From: Rhodobacterales bacterium
GTDB lineage: Bacteria; Pseudomonadota; Alphaproteobacteria; Rhodobacterales; Rhodobacteraceae
DNA: 8,498 nt
Direction of reading: 5' to 3'
Assembly: GCA_009992615.1 (NCBI GenBank)
Contig: JAACVA010000231.1
Coordinates: 1-8,498, forward strand
Part shown: positions 1 through 6,853 of the stretch, one piece after another
Numbering within the stretch: the first letter of the stretch is position 1
Layout: each line of letters opens with the position of its first letter
Notes under the pieces: model-generated
What the model was told of the DNA's origin: nothing
Database searches by the model: none
What the model saw: the letters and a program-made list of their open reading frames with translations, nothing else
Translations under genes and position numbers: made by a program

Positions 1-433
1 GCAGTTGGATGATCCGGGTCAGGCGACATTCGAGGTTGGCGGGGGCGGCTGCGACGCGGGAACAGGCGATCGTGTCGCATTCGGCGCGATCAATCCCCGC
101 CTTGGTGAATTCGTCCACGTCCCGGTCCCACATGCCCGAGGTGAGGTTCATCGCGTCGCGCATCGCATATTCTACGACGTTCACGCAGAACACCCCGGTG
201 TCGCGGATATTGGCGACGCTGTCCTTGGTGTCGCCGCGATCGGGTTTGGCGCTGGTCGAGGCAAACATCACCTGCGGCGGCACATAGGCGACGGCGTTGA
301 AGAAAGAATAGGGTGCCAGGTTGTCTTGTCCTTCGGCACCCCGTGTGCTGATCCAGCCGATCGGCCGGGGCGTGACGATGGCGTTGAACGGGTTGTGCGG
401 CAAGCCGTGGCCGTCTGCGGGGCGATAGAACAT
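1..433 (-). CDS. Flavin reductase-like, FMN-binding protein (partial, C-terminus outside window)
   Basis: This is the N-terminal 144 codons of a leftward gene cut by the window edge. The protein opens MFYRPADGHGLPHNPFNAIV and continues with PRPIGWIST (residues 24-32), PYSFFNAVAYVPPQVMFAST and KDSVANIRDTGVFCVN. These are the signature segments of the flavin reductase-like split-barrel family (DIM6/NTAB, flavoredoxin type), whose members bind FMN in a soluble beta-barrel and often supply or use reduced flavin. The PRPIGW and PYSFFN segments sit in the FMN pocket in this family. Full-length members are about 200 residues, so roughly 50-60 are missing. The ATG at 433-431 is preceded by GAAAGG about six bases upstream, a good ribosome binding site, and no stop interrupts the frame to the edge. 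It is divergent from the acetyltransferase gene. The substrate cannot be told from sequence; a role as a partner of a monooxygenase is only possible. Confidence 0.9.
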   Translation of the reverse strand, partial: MFYRPADGHGLPHNPFNAIVTPRPIGWISTRGAEGQDNLAPYSFFNAVAYVPPQVMFASTSAKPDRGDTKDSVANIRDTGVFCVNVVEYAMRDAMNLTSGMWDRDVDEFTKAGIDRAECDTIACSRVAAAPANLECRLTRIIQL

Positions 434-509
434 GGGCAACCTTTCGGTGATCGGGATTTGTACCAGACCTAACCCCATGCTAGGGCGCGTTCCAGCGCGA
501 ACAGGGGGG

Positions 510-1001
510 GTGCGGTTGATCCGGCTTGAGCAAGAGACGCCAGAGGACCGCTGGCAGGTCGAGGCGCTGTACGATCTGTGCTTCGCACCGGGGCGCGAGG
601 CGCTGTCGTCATACCGGTTTCGTGACGGCGTGCAGCCGGTGCGCGCATTGTGCCTTGTGGCGCGCGACGACACCGGTGGTTTGGCGTCGGTTATCCGCTA
701 TTGGCCGGTGCAGGTCGCTGGGCAGGCGGTTTTGTTGCTGGGGCCGGTGGCGGTGCATCCGACGCGGCAAGGCGAAGGGCTGGGCGCGCTGTTGATGATG
801 GAAAGCCTGTCCCGCGCCACGACACTGGGCTGGGCGCGGGTGATGCTGGTGGGGGATGAACCATACTATGGCCGATTCGGTTTTCATCGTCTGGGCGATG
901 TGGTGATGCCGCCGCCCACCAACCCGGCGCGGGTGCTGGGCAAGGCGTTGCAGCCGGGCGCGTGGGACGGGGTGGCAGGGCCAGTAGAAAAGGCGGGCTG
1001 A
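510..1001 (+). CDS. GNAT family N-acetyltransferase (YhbS-like)
   Basis: This is a single-domain acyl-CoA N-acyltransferase of about 163 residues, the normal size for the family. GNAT motif A is clear: LLLGPVAVHPTRQGEGLGAL, where the Q-G-E-G-L-G turn binds the acetyl-CoA pyrophosphate. The C-terminal half has WARVMLVGDEPYYGRFGF, and the YYGRFGF block is typical of YhbS-like enzymes. The tail MPPPTNPARVLGKALQPGAW matches close alphaproteobacterial relatives as I recall them. The start is uncertain. The frame opens at ATG 432, but this overlaps the divergent gene. In-frame alternatives are ATG 477, GTG 510 and TTG 516. I chose 510 because the conserved protein begins at RLIRLEQE and a G-rich stretch (504-510) lies just upstream; TTG 516 has better spacing from it. 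The gene is followed closely by the EcsC gene, so the two are probably co-transcribed. The acceptor substrate is unknown. Confidence 0.85.
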   Translation: MRLIRLEQETPEDRWQVEALYDLCFAPGREALSSYRFRDGVQPVRALCLVARDDTGGLASVIRYWPVQVAGQAVLLLGPVAVHPTRQGEGLGALLMMESLSRATTLGWARVMLVGDEPYYGRFGFHRLGDVVMPPPTNPARVLGKALQPGAWDGVAGPVEKAG

Positions 1002-1042
1002 GCAATCTTGCCAAAGCCTTCCGGGATGCCCATGTTCAAGCT

Positions 1043-1825
1043 ATGCAAAATCACGAGGCTGAACCGCTGGAAATCACCGAACTGGACGCGGAGACGCGCG
1101 CCGCACTTACCCAGTTGGCACGCAGGTTTCGTGGGGCGGACGGCATTGGAATGCAGGTGCTGGCCTTGGTGGGCGGGCAGGCCGAGAACCTTCTGGCCAA
1201 GCTGCCGCTGTCGGTGCGAAATGGGCTGGACAATGCCACGCGTCGCGCGCTTGAGGTGGCGTTTGATGCCGCCAGCCGGTCACGCGTGTCGGTGGCGGAC
1301 CGGGCGGATTGGTTGAACACCGTGGTGACCACCGCCATGGGCGCCGCAGGCGGGGCAGGCGGATTGCCAACGGCGCTGGCGGAATTGCCGGTGACAACGA
1401 CGATCCTGTTGCGCGCCATTCAGGGCATTGCCGCCGATCACGGGTTTGACCCTGCCGATGACAAGGTGCGGATGCAGTGTTTGCAGGTGTTCGCCGCCGC
1501 TGGCCCGCTGTCGCGTGACGATGGCACCGACGTTGCCTTCCTGACCGCAAGGATCACCCTGACCGGCGGCGCTGTGCATGGGCTGATCGCGCGGATCGCG
1601 CCGCGCCTTGCCACGGTGCTGGGGCAAAAGTTGGCCACGCAGACCGTTCCGGTGATCGGGGCGGTTGCGGGGGCTGCGACGAATTATGCCTTCACCAGCT
1701 ATTATCAGGAAATGGCGCGGGTCTATTTCGGACTGCGCGCCCTGGCCCGCGACAGCGACATCGAGGTTGAAACCTTGTTGCGTGAATTTCGCCTGATGGT
1801 CGATCCGCCCCGGACCTTGCGCTGA
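1043..1825 (+). CDS. EcsC family protein
   Basis: The protein of about 260 residues is recognised as the EcsC family by its conserved Gly/Ala-rich blocks. These include GIGMQVLALVGGQAENLLAK near the N-terminus, then AMGAAGGAGGLPTALAELPV followed by TTTILLRAIQGIAADHGFDP. The C-terminal block runs TVPVIGAVAGAATNYAFTSY and then YQEMARVYFGLR. The family is named for the third gene of the Bacillus ecs ABC-transporter operon, but its biochemical role is not established. The GAVAGAATNY region is apolar enough for membrane association, though no signal peptide or clear set of membrane helices is seen. The frame opens at ATG 962 inside the upstream gene. I prefer ATG 1043, which gives MQNHEAEPLE and a 41-base gap, because residues encoded before it look like read-through of the neighbour. 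No strong ribosome site supports either start. The gene converges on ptsP. Confidence 0.8.
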   Translation: MQNHEAEPLEITELDAETRAALTQLARRFRGADGIGMQVLALVGGQAENLLAKLPLSVRNGLDNATRRALEVAFDAASRSRVSVADRADWLNTVVTTAMGAAGGAGGLPTALAELPVTTTILLRAIQGIAADHGFDPADDKVRMQCLQVFAAAGPLSRDDGTDVAFLTARITLTGGAVHGLIARIAPRLATVLGQKLATQTVPVIGAVAGAATNYAFTSYYQEMARVYFGLRALARDSDIEVETLLREFRLMVDPPRTLR

Positions 1826-1841
1826 CGTTCGGCGACACAGC

Positions 1842-1863
1842 GTCGGGCGGAATTGTTCCGGAC
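1842..1863. terminator. Weak hairpin between convergent genes
   Basis: Between the EcsC stop (1825) and the ptsP stop (1915), the bases CGGAA-TTG-TTCCG (1848-1860) form a 5-bp stem. An outer GTC/GAC pairing (1842-1844 with 1861-1863) extends it across a three-base bulge. No T-run follows on either strand, so this is not a canonical rho-independent terminator. It is the only structure I see in the 89-base convergent gap and could act in both directions or not at all. Confidence 0.25.
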
Positions 1864-1914
1864 AAGAAGATACCAAGTGTTGTGCGCCAATCAGGACTCG
1901 GACCAAGAAATGGA

Positions 1915-4161
1915 TCAGGACTGGCCGCGCAGCCATTCAATGACGGCGGGGCGGACGGATTGCGCGCCTGACACGCGGGCGGCGTCGATCACCGTGCGCG
2001 CCTCGTTCAGGTTGACCCGACGCAGCAGATGTTTGACCGGCCCGACCGAGGCAGGGCGCATGGACAGCGTGCGCAGGCCCATGGCGGCGAAACACATCGC
2101 CTCGATCGGGCGACCGGCATCTTCGCCGCAGAACGATACCGGCGTTCCGGTTTCGGCGCAGCGGCCGACGATGTGTTCGATCAGTGACAGGAACGATACG
2201 TTCAGCGTGTCATAGCGCCGGCGCACCCGTTCATTTTCACGGTCGGCGGCGTAGAAAAACTGTTTCAGATCGTTGCCGCCGATCGAGATGAAATCGGCCA
2301 TCTCGAAGAACTGGCGCGGCGCAAAGGCCAGCGAGGGGGTTTCCAGCATCGCACCGATCTTGACCTCGCGGGGCAGGGCGCGGCCCAGTTTCTTTTCACG
2401 CTCAAGCTCGTTCAGGGCATGTTGGCGGGCCTGACGGAATTCGTCGAACTGCGCGACGAAGGGAAACATCACATGCAAGGGGCGACCATTGCAGGCGCGG
2501 ATCAGCGCCTGAAGCTGCATCCGCATGACGCCCGGCTTGTCCAGCCCGACCCGGATCGCGCGCCAGCCAAGGGCGGGGTTCGGTTCGTCGTCCTGCGGTT
2601 TCATATAGGGCAGCACCTTGTCCGACCCGATGTCGAGGGTGCGGAACACCACCTGCCGCCCCTTGGCGGCATCAATCACCCGCGCATACAGCGCGGCCAG
2701 TTCGCCCCGGCGCGGTACATTGCTGCGGATCAGGAACTGAAGCTCGGTACGGAACAGGCCCACGCCTTCGGCGCCCGAACTTTCAAGGCTGGGCAGGTCG
2801 GCCATCAGGCCGGCGTTCATCATCAGCGCGATATTGGTGCCGCATTTCGCCGTGGCGGGTTCATTGCGGATCGAGGCATAGCGTTCCTGCGCGCTCGCCT
2901 GCATTGCGATCTTGTCCTGAAACGCCTTGGCAACGCTGTCTTCGGGGCGCAGATGCGCGATGCCCTGATCGCCGTCCACCAGAATGCGGTCGCCGTTCAG
3001 TGCCTCGGTCGTGATGCGCTCGGCGTGGATGACCAGAGGAATCGCCAGGGCACGCGCCACGATGGCGGCGTGCGACCCGACCGAGCCCTGTTCCAGAACG
3101 ACGCCTCGCAGACTGCGCCCGTATTCCAGCAATTCGCCCGGCCCGATATTGCGCGCCACGAGGATCGGGCGTTCCGGCATTTCGGCACCGGTCTGGCCGC
3201 CCTGACCTGTCAGGATGCGCAACAGACGGTTCGACAGATCGTCCAGATCGTGCAGCCGTTCGCGCAGATACGGATCGGGCGCGGCACCCAGCCGTGCGCG
3301 GGCGCTGGACTGTTCCTTTTCCACCGCAGCCTCGGCCGAGAGGCCGCGCGCGATGTCTTCCTGCATCCGTTTCATCCAGCTGCGCGAATTGGCGAACATC
3401 CGATAGGTTTCCAGAACCTGTCGACTGTCCTTGTCGGCGGTCTGGGCGCGGCCCAGCAGATCGTCCACCGACAGGCGCAGCCGGTCCACCGCCGCCGTTA
3501 GGCGTTCGGATTCGCGCTGGGGGTCGTCTGCGATGGGGTTGGTGACCACCACGCGGGGTTCATGCAGATAGACATGGCCATCGGCGGTGCCTTCCTGGCC
3601 CACCACGCCGCGAAACATCACCGGCTGTTGGTGGCGCGCCGACAGCGCGGCACCCTCGCCGGTGAAGGCACCCAGTTCGGTCATCTCGGCCAGAACCATG
3701 GCGACGACCTCAAGGGCATACACTTCGTCGTCGGAATAGCTGCGCATCTCTTTTGATTGCACGACCAGGACACCCAGCCGTTCGCCCAGCCGCTGAATCG
3801 GCACACCGAGGAAGCTGGAGTATATTTCTTCGCCGGTTTCGGGCATGAAACGGAAACCGCGTTCCTGTGGGGCATTGGCGCTGTTCACCGGGCGTGCCGT
3901 CTTGGCCACCCGCCCGACCAGCCCTTCACCCAGCCGCATCCGGGTCTGGTGCACGGCTTCTTTGTTCAGCCCCTCCGTGGCGCACAGTTCCAGCGTCTCT
4001 GGATCGCGGAACAGATAGATCGAGCAGACTTCGGTTTCCATCGAGTCGGCGGTCAGGGCAGTGATCCGGTCCAGCCGCGTCTGCCCGGCACTGTCCTGCG
4101 CCAGCGCTTCACGCAGGCGCCCCAACAGTTTGCGGCTTTCGGATTCTGTGCGGTGCGGCAT
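1915..4161 (-). CDS. ptsP: Phosphoenolpyruvate-protein phosphotransferase, nitrogen PTS Enzyme I (GAF-containing)
   Basis: EI(Ntr) takes phosphate from PEP onto a histidine and passes it to the HPr-like protein NPr, then to EIIA(Ntr). This is a cytosolic regulatory chain tied to nitrogen, potassium and carbon status rather than sugar import. The 748-residue length fits the GAF-plus-Enzyme-I form. Residues about 18-165 are the GAF sensor domain (ETEVCSIYLF, GLVGRVAKT, SFLGVPIQRLGERLGVLVVQ). About 180-410 is the NPr-binding and phosphohistidine part, with GSVGSHAAIVARALAIP and active-site His364. About 430-735 is the PEP-binding barrel: GLFRTE (Arg471), FRTLDIGSDK (Arg507), GAMLETPS (Glu607), IGGNDL (Asn630, Asp631) and SFCGEDAG (catalytic Cys678). 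All expected catalytic residues are present. In Sinorhizobium and E. coli the GAF domain is linked to glutamine and 2-oxoglutarate sensing. It lies 164 bases downstream of lysC on the same strand. Its ATG has no strong Shine-Dalgarno sequence. Confidence 0.96.
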   Translation of the reverse strand: MPHRTESESRKLLGRLREALAQDSAGQTRLDRITALTADSMETEVCSIYLFRDPETLELCATEGLNKEAVHQTRMRLGEGLVGRVAKTARPVNSANAPQERGFRFMPETGEEIYSSFLGVPIQRLGERLGVLVVQSKEMRSYSDDEVYALEVVAMVLAEMTELGAFTGEGAALSARHQQPVMFRGVVGQEGTADGHVYLHEPRVVVTNPIADDPQRESERLTAAVDRLRLSVDDLLGRAQTADKDSRQVLETYRMFANSRSWMKRMQEDIARGLSAEAAVEKEQSSARARLGAAPDPYLRERLHDLDDLSNRLLRILTGQGGQTGAEMPERPILVARNIGPGELLEYGRSLRGVVLEQGSVGSHAAIVARALAIPLVIHAERITTEALNGDRILVDGDQGIAHLRPEDSVAKAFQDKIAMQASAQERYASIRNEPATAKCGTNIALMMNAGLMADLPSLESSGAEGVGLFRTELQFLIRSNVPRRGELAALYARVIDAAKGRQVVFRTLDIGSDKVLPYMKPQDDEPNPALGWRAIRVGLDKPGVMRMQLQALIRACNGRPLHVMFPFVAQFDEFRQARQHALNELEREKKLGRALPREVKIGAMLETPSLAFAPRQFFEMADFISIGGNDLKQFFYAADRENERVRRRYDTLNVSFLSLIEHIVGRCAETGTPVSFCGEDAGRPIEAMCFAAMGLRTLSMRPASVGPVKHLLRRVNLNEARTVIDAARVSGAQSVRPAVIEWLRGQS

Positions 4162-4257
4162 CGGGGCTTGGTCTCGCGATTGGGGCCAGTTTGGTTAGAT
4201 CACACCCGAGACGCGTAGGAAACGGTTTTCGATATGCCGGACCATGGGGCATCCGCT

Positions 4258-4286
4258 GGCCGGCCCGGCGACCGGAAACCCCGGCC
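4258..4286. repeat. GC-rich inverted repeat in the lysC-ptsP spacer
   Basis: GGCCGG (4258-4263) and CCGGCC (4281-4286) form a 6-bp all-GC stem around a 17-base loop that itself contains CCGGCGACCGG. It lies in the 164-base spacer, about 40 bases after the lysC stop on the minus strand. It has no T-run, so it could be an RNA stabiliser, a partial terminator or chance in GC-rich DNA. I found no convincing promoter in the rest of this spacer. Confidence 0.25.
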
Positions 4287-4325
4287 GCCTGCGTCCGTTG
4301 CGCCGACCGGTCAGGTCGCGTCGCG

Positions 4326-5561
4326 TCAGGCTTTTTCCAGCTCGAACGCGTCGTGCAGGGCCTGCACGGCCAGTTCCATGTATTTCCGGTCGATCAGCAC
4401 CGAGATCTTGATTTCGGATGTGGTGATGACCTTGATGTTGACGTTTTCGTCCCGCAGGCTTTGAAACATCTTGGCGGCCACGCCGGCATGGCTGCGCATC
4501 CCGATGCCGACCACCGAAACCTTGGCGACATCTGTGTCGGCCACCAGCTCGGAATAGTCGATCTTGCCCTCGGCCTTTGCCTCGCTCATGGCGCGGTCGG
4601 CGCGTTTCACCTGATCGACCGGGCAGGAAAACGTCATGTCGGTGCGCCCGTCCTCTGATATGTTCTGCACGATCATATCGACATTCACCCCTGCCTCGGC
4701 CAGCGGGCCGAAAATGGCGGCAGCGATGCCCGGTTTGTCGGCGACCGAAATCAGGGTCACCTTTGCCTCGTCCCGTGAAAAAGCCACGCCGGCCACGGCT
4801 TTGGATTCCATGATTTCCTCCTCATCGCAGACCAGGGTGCCCGCAGTTTCATCATATTCGTCAAAGCTGCTCAGGACACGCAGTTTCACCTTGAACCGCA
4901 TGGCCAGTTCGACCGAGCGGGTTTGCAGCACCTTGGCGCCCAGCGAGGCCAGTTCGAGCATTTCCTCGAAGGCGATGCGGTCCAGCTTGCGCGCCTTGCT
5001 GCTGACCCGCGGGTCGGTGGTATAGACGCCATCGACATCGGTGTAGATGTCACAGCGCACGGCCTCAAAGGCGGCGGCGAAGGCGACGGCGGTCGTGTCG
5101 CTGCCGCCCCGGCCCAGGGTGGTGATGCGGCCCTCGGGGCTGATGCCCTGAAACCCGGCAACCACGGCCACCTTCATGCCCTCGGCGAACTTGGCGTCCA
5201 TGTTGGTGGTCGGGATGTCTTCGATCCGGGCGGCGCCATGGGCGCCATTGGTGATCAGCGGCACCTGCCAGCCTTGCCATGATCGCGCCGGGATTTCCAT
5301 TTCCTGCAAGGTCAGCGCCATCAGGCCGGCCGTCACGTTTTCGCCCGACGACACGACCGCATCATATTCGCGCGCGTCATAAAACGGCGAAATTTCGTCT
5401 ACCCAACCCACCAATTCGTTCGTCTTGCCCGCCATCGCCGAGACGATGACGATCACCTCATGGCCATTCGCCACCTCGCGCGCGACACGTTTGGCCGCCC
5501 GCTTGATCCGGTCGGGTGTGGCGACAGAGGTGCCGCCGAATTTCATCACCAGTCGTGTCAT
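4326..5561 (-). CDS. lysC: Aspartate kinase
   Basis: It phosphorylates L-aspartate to 4-phospho-L-aspartate, the first step to lysine, threonine, methionine and diaminopimelate for the cell wall. The 411 residues match the monofunctional LysC class. The kinase domain (1-250) has KFGGTSV (7-13), SSGEN (71-75), TLGRGGSDTTA (148-158), which binds ATP and aspartate, and DVDGVYTTDPR (175-185). Two C-terminal ACT domains follow, about 265-330 (DKPGIAAAIFGPLAEAGVNV) and 345-411 (VGIGMRSHAGVAAKMFQSLR). They bind feedback amino acids in this family, usually lysine and/or threonine. The ATG at 5561 begins MTRLVMKFGG, the expected N-terminus. Its Shine-Dalgarno sequence is weak (GGCGGA, nine bases upstream) and lies in a hairpin. 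A much stronger site precedes Met251 (separate entry). The upstream SDR gene is 142 bases away, and ptsP follows on the same strand. Confidence 0.97.
   Translation of the reverse strand: MTRLVMKFGGTSVATPDRIKRAAKRVAREVANGHEVIVIVSAMAGKTNELVGWVDEISPFYDAREYDAVVSSGENVTAGLMALTLQEMEIPARSWQGWQVPLITNGAHGAARIEDIPTTNMDAKFAEGMKVAVVAGFQGISPEGRITTLGRGGSDTTAVAFAAAFEAVRCDIYTDVDGVYTTDPRVSSKARKLDRIAFEEMLELASLGAKVLQTRSVELAMRFKVKLRVLSSFDEYDETAGTLVCDEEEIMESKAVAGVAFSRDEAKVTLISVADKPGIAAAIFGPLAEAGVNVDMIVQNISEDGRTDMTFSCPVDQVKRADRAMSEAKAEGKIDYSELVADTDVAKVSVVGIGMRSHAGVAAKMFQSLRDENVNIKVITTSEIKISVLIDRKYMELAVQALHDAFELEKA
4809..4822 (-). promoter_or_regulatory. Internal ribosome binding site and in-frame ATG for a LysC beta subunit
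   Basis: Inside lysC, on the coding strand, a perfect AGGAGG (4822-4817) stands five bases before ATG (4811-4809). That ATG is codon 251 of the same frame. Initiation here would give a 161-residue protein (4811 to 4326, opening MESKAVAGVAFSRDEAKVTL) holding only the two ACT domains. Aspartate kinases of Corynebacterium, Bacillus (LysC, aspartokinase II) and Thermus are alpha2beta2 enzymes whose beta subunit is made from just such an in-phase internal start near residue 250. The match in position and the strength of the site are seen directly; that it is used here is inferred. The run could also simply reflect the Asp-Glu-Glu-Glu codons. Confidence 0.55.
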
Positions 5562-5571
5562 GCCAAAAGGT

Positions 5572-5594
5572 CCGCCCGTTCTGTGTCCGGGCGG
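5572..5594 (-). promoter_or_regulatory. GC hairpin in the lysC leader overlapping the likely Shine-Dalgarno sequence
   Basis: CCGCCCG (5572-5578) and CGGGCGG (5588-5594) form a perfect 7-bp stem with a nine-base loop. On the lysC transcript the 3' arm contains GGCGGA, the only plausible ribosome site, nine bases before the ATG at 5561. If one base is bulged, flanking AAAAGG and CTTTT can pair and lengthen the stem. Folding would therefore hide the ribosome site. It could alternatively be a bidirectional terminator, since T-rich bases follow it on both strands (CTTTTA on plus, CCTTTT on minus). A second perfect 6-bp stem, TGCCTC/GAGGCA with a five-base loop (5606-5622), lies just upstream in the leader. 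Confidence 0.4.
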
Positions 5595-5678
5595 CTTTTA
5601 CGGGGTGCCTCGGGATGAGGCAAGGGGCCGTGGCGGGCCGCAGGGGGCGGTTTGCCCCGCCGCCATGGTTGCCCCCGC

Positions 5679-5707
5679 GCGTATTCTGAAAACCCCACGC
5701 TGGTCAA
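5679..5707 (-). promoter_or_regulatory. Candidate sigma-70-type promoter for lysC
   Basis: On the minus strand TTGACC (5707-5702, overlapping the SDR stop codon) is a 5/6 match to the -35 consensus. Seventeen bases further is ATACGC (5684-5679), a poor -10. Spacing is ideal and the position fits a transcript of about 110 bases of leader before lysC. The weak -10 makes this a suggestion only. Confidence 0.25.
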
Positions 5708-6345
5708 AACGGGTGCGCGCGGCCATCCCAGGTTTCGAAACAGCCGGTGGTCGCCAGGCCAAGCGCATCAAACCGGGCGCGCAACCCGAGCGAGGCATCT
5801 TGTGGGGTGATCTGGGCGCTGGACCCGCCCATGTCGGTCTGGACCCAGCCGGGGTGATAGATACCCACCGCGATGCCGTCGCCCTTGAGATCCTGCGCCA
5901 GGTTGCGGCCAAGGTTCAGCGCAGCCGCCTTGGAGGCGCGATAGATATAGGCGCCGCCGGATGCATTGGTTTGGCTGGCCATCTGGCTGGATATGATGGC
6001 GATCTTGCCCTTGGCGGCGCGCAGGTTCGGCAACAGCGCCTCAATCGTCAGGAAAACGCCGGTGACGTTGGTGGCAAAGGTCTGCGCCCAAAGGTCGGCA
6101 CCAAAGCCGTGGCCCAGGCTGTGGCCCTTGTCCAGATAAACGCCGGCGTTGCAGACCAGCAGTCCCAGGGGGGCACCGTTCAGCCGGTCGGCCAGCGCCG
6201 TGACGCTGGCCGGGGCGGTCACGTCGAGTGGCAGCAAGGCAGGATCGTTGCGGGCGGTGCCCTGGGCGTCGCGCCCTTCGGCGCGATAGTCGTGCAGCAA
6301 AGCCGCGCCGATGCCACGGTTGGCGCCGGTAATCAGGATGTCCAT
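5704..6345 (-). CDS. Short-chain dehydrogenase/reductase (SDR) family oxidoreductase
   Basis: This is a classical-type NAD(P)-dependent SDR, short at 213 residues. The N-terminal Rossmann motif TGANRGIG (6-13) binds the cofactor. LVCNAGVY holds the NAG motif, IAIISSQMAS carries the catalytic serine, and YRASKAAALNLGRNLA carries the YxxxK catalytic Tyr and Lys. PGWVQTDMGG after the active site is the usual post-catalytic PG segment and is typical of the small C-factor/sniffer-like carbonyl reductases. The N-terminus is trimmed to the Rossmann fold, and no signal or membrane segment is present. The ATG at 6345 has AAAGG about seven bases upstream, within the 10-base gap after the DUF1178 gene, so the two are co-transcribed. 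The substrate cannot be inferred; an aldehyde or ketone reductase role is only a family expectation. Confidence 0.92.
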   Translation of the reverse strand: MDILITGANRGIGAALLHDYRAEGRDAQGTARNDPALLPLDVTAPASVTALADRLNGAPLGLLVCNAGVYLDKGHSLGHGFGADLWAQTFATNVTGVFLTIEALLPNLRAAKGKIAIISSQMASQTNASGGAYIYRASKAAALNLGRNLAQDLKGDGIAVGIYHPGWVQTDMGGSSAQITPQDASLGLRARFDALGLATTGCFETWDGRAHPF

Positions 6346-6355
6346 GGCGTGCCTT

Positions 6356-6793
6356 TCAGTTTGCTCTGCTTTTAGGAAGGAAGGGAAGCGGGGCGATGGG
6401 CACCCCGTCTTCGATCAGTCGGCGCGCCTGGTCGGGGCGGGCCTGGCCATAAATCGAACGTGCGGGTTTCACGCCTTCGTGGATCGCGCGTGCCTCGTCG
6501 ACAAAATTCCTGCCGACATCATCGGCGTTCGCTTCGATCAGGCGACGCAATTCGGCCAGTGCGGCATGGGCCGGATCGCCGGGCGGGCCGGACAGGGCCA
6601 CGCCGCGACCGGCGGCGTCTTGCGGCGCGGCGGTTTTTACCGGGGGGGCCATCAGCGCCTTTTCAACCACCGTGTCGCCGCAGTCCGGGCAGGTCAGAAG
6701 CCCGGCGGTGCGCAGACTGTCAAAGGCCGCACCCGAGGCGAACCAACTGTCAAAGCGGTGGTCATTGCTGCATCTGAGCGAAAAGCGGATCAT
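6356..6793 (-). CDS. DUF1178 family protein
   Basis: The 145-residue protein opens MIRFSLRCSNDHRFDSWF, which with the following CPDCG at 35-39 is the hallmark of the DUF1178 family found mainly in Alpha- and Betaproteobacteria. The pattern (Cys8 with nearby His12, then Cys35-x2-Cys38) suggests a small zinc-ribbon-like site at the N-terminus. A low-complexity linker (about 47-75) follows. A conserved C-terminal helical part comes next, with VGRNFVDEARAIHEGVKPAR and then SIYGQARPDQARRLIEDGVP. The function is unknown. The GVPIAPLPF ending is typical of the family as I recall it. It ends 10 bases before the SDR ATG, so they share a transcript. Its own ATG follows a GC palindrome (CCCCGGGG, 6800-6807) and lacks a strong ribosome site. 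The upstream Nudix gene is 60 bases away on the same strand. Confidence 0.9.
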   Translation of the reverse strand: MIRFSLRCSNDHRFDSWFASGAAFDSLRTAGLLTCPDCGDTVVEKALMAPPVKTAAPQDAAGRGVALSGPPGDPAHAALAELRRLIEANADDVGRNFVDEARAIHEGVKPARSIYGQARPDQARRLIEDGVPIAPLPFLPKSRAN

Positions 6794-6853
6794 CTAGGGC
6801 CCCGGGGTTTACCAACCATAACTATGACTTGCACTGCCCGGTTCAATGGGGCG

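Noticed and set aside
1280..1936. A 218-codon minus-strand frame opposite the EcsC gene, nearly adjoining ptsP
   Set aside because: The plus-strand protein matches the EcsC family over its whole length, and the minus-strand frame has no recognisable content.
2419..3501. A 360-codon open frame on the plus strand
   Set aside because: It lies wholly antisense to ptsP, whose motifs are unmistakable. The translated protein is His/Gln/Arg-rich with no family resemblance, as expected for the antisense frame of a GC-rich gene.
5562..5703. A lysine or SAM riboswitch upstream of lysC
   Set aside because: The leader is only about 140 bases, and neither the long multi-helix lysine aptamer nor a SAM aptamer core is evident. 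Only simple short stems are present.
5425..6375. A 316-codon open frame on the plus strand
   Set aside because: It is antisense to the SDR gene, the lysC leader and the lysC start. The protein shows no recognisable domain, while the opposite strand carries clear SDR and aspartate kinase motifs.
6794..6853. A promoter between the Nudix and DUF1178 genes (TTGAAC with TAGTTA or TATGGT)
   Set aside because: The -35-like hexamer is fair but no -10 at suitable spacing matches well, so I did not list it as a feature.
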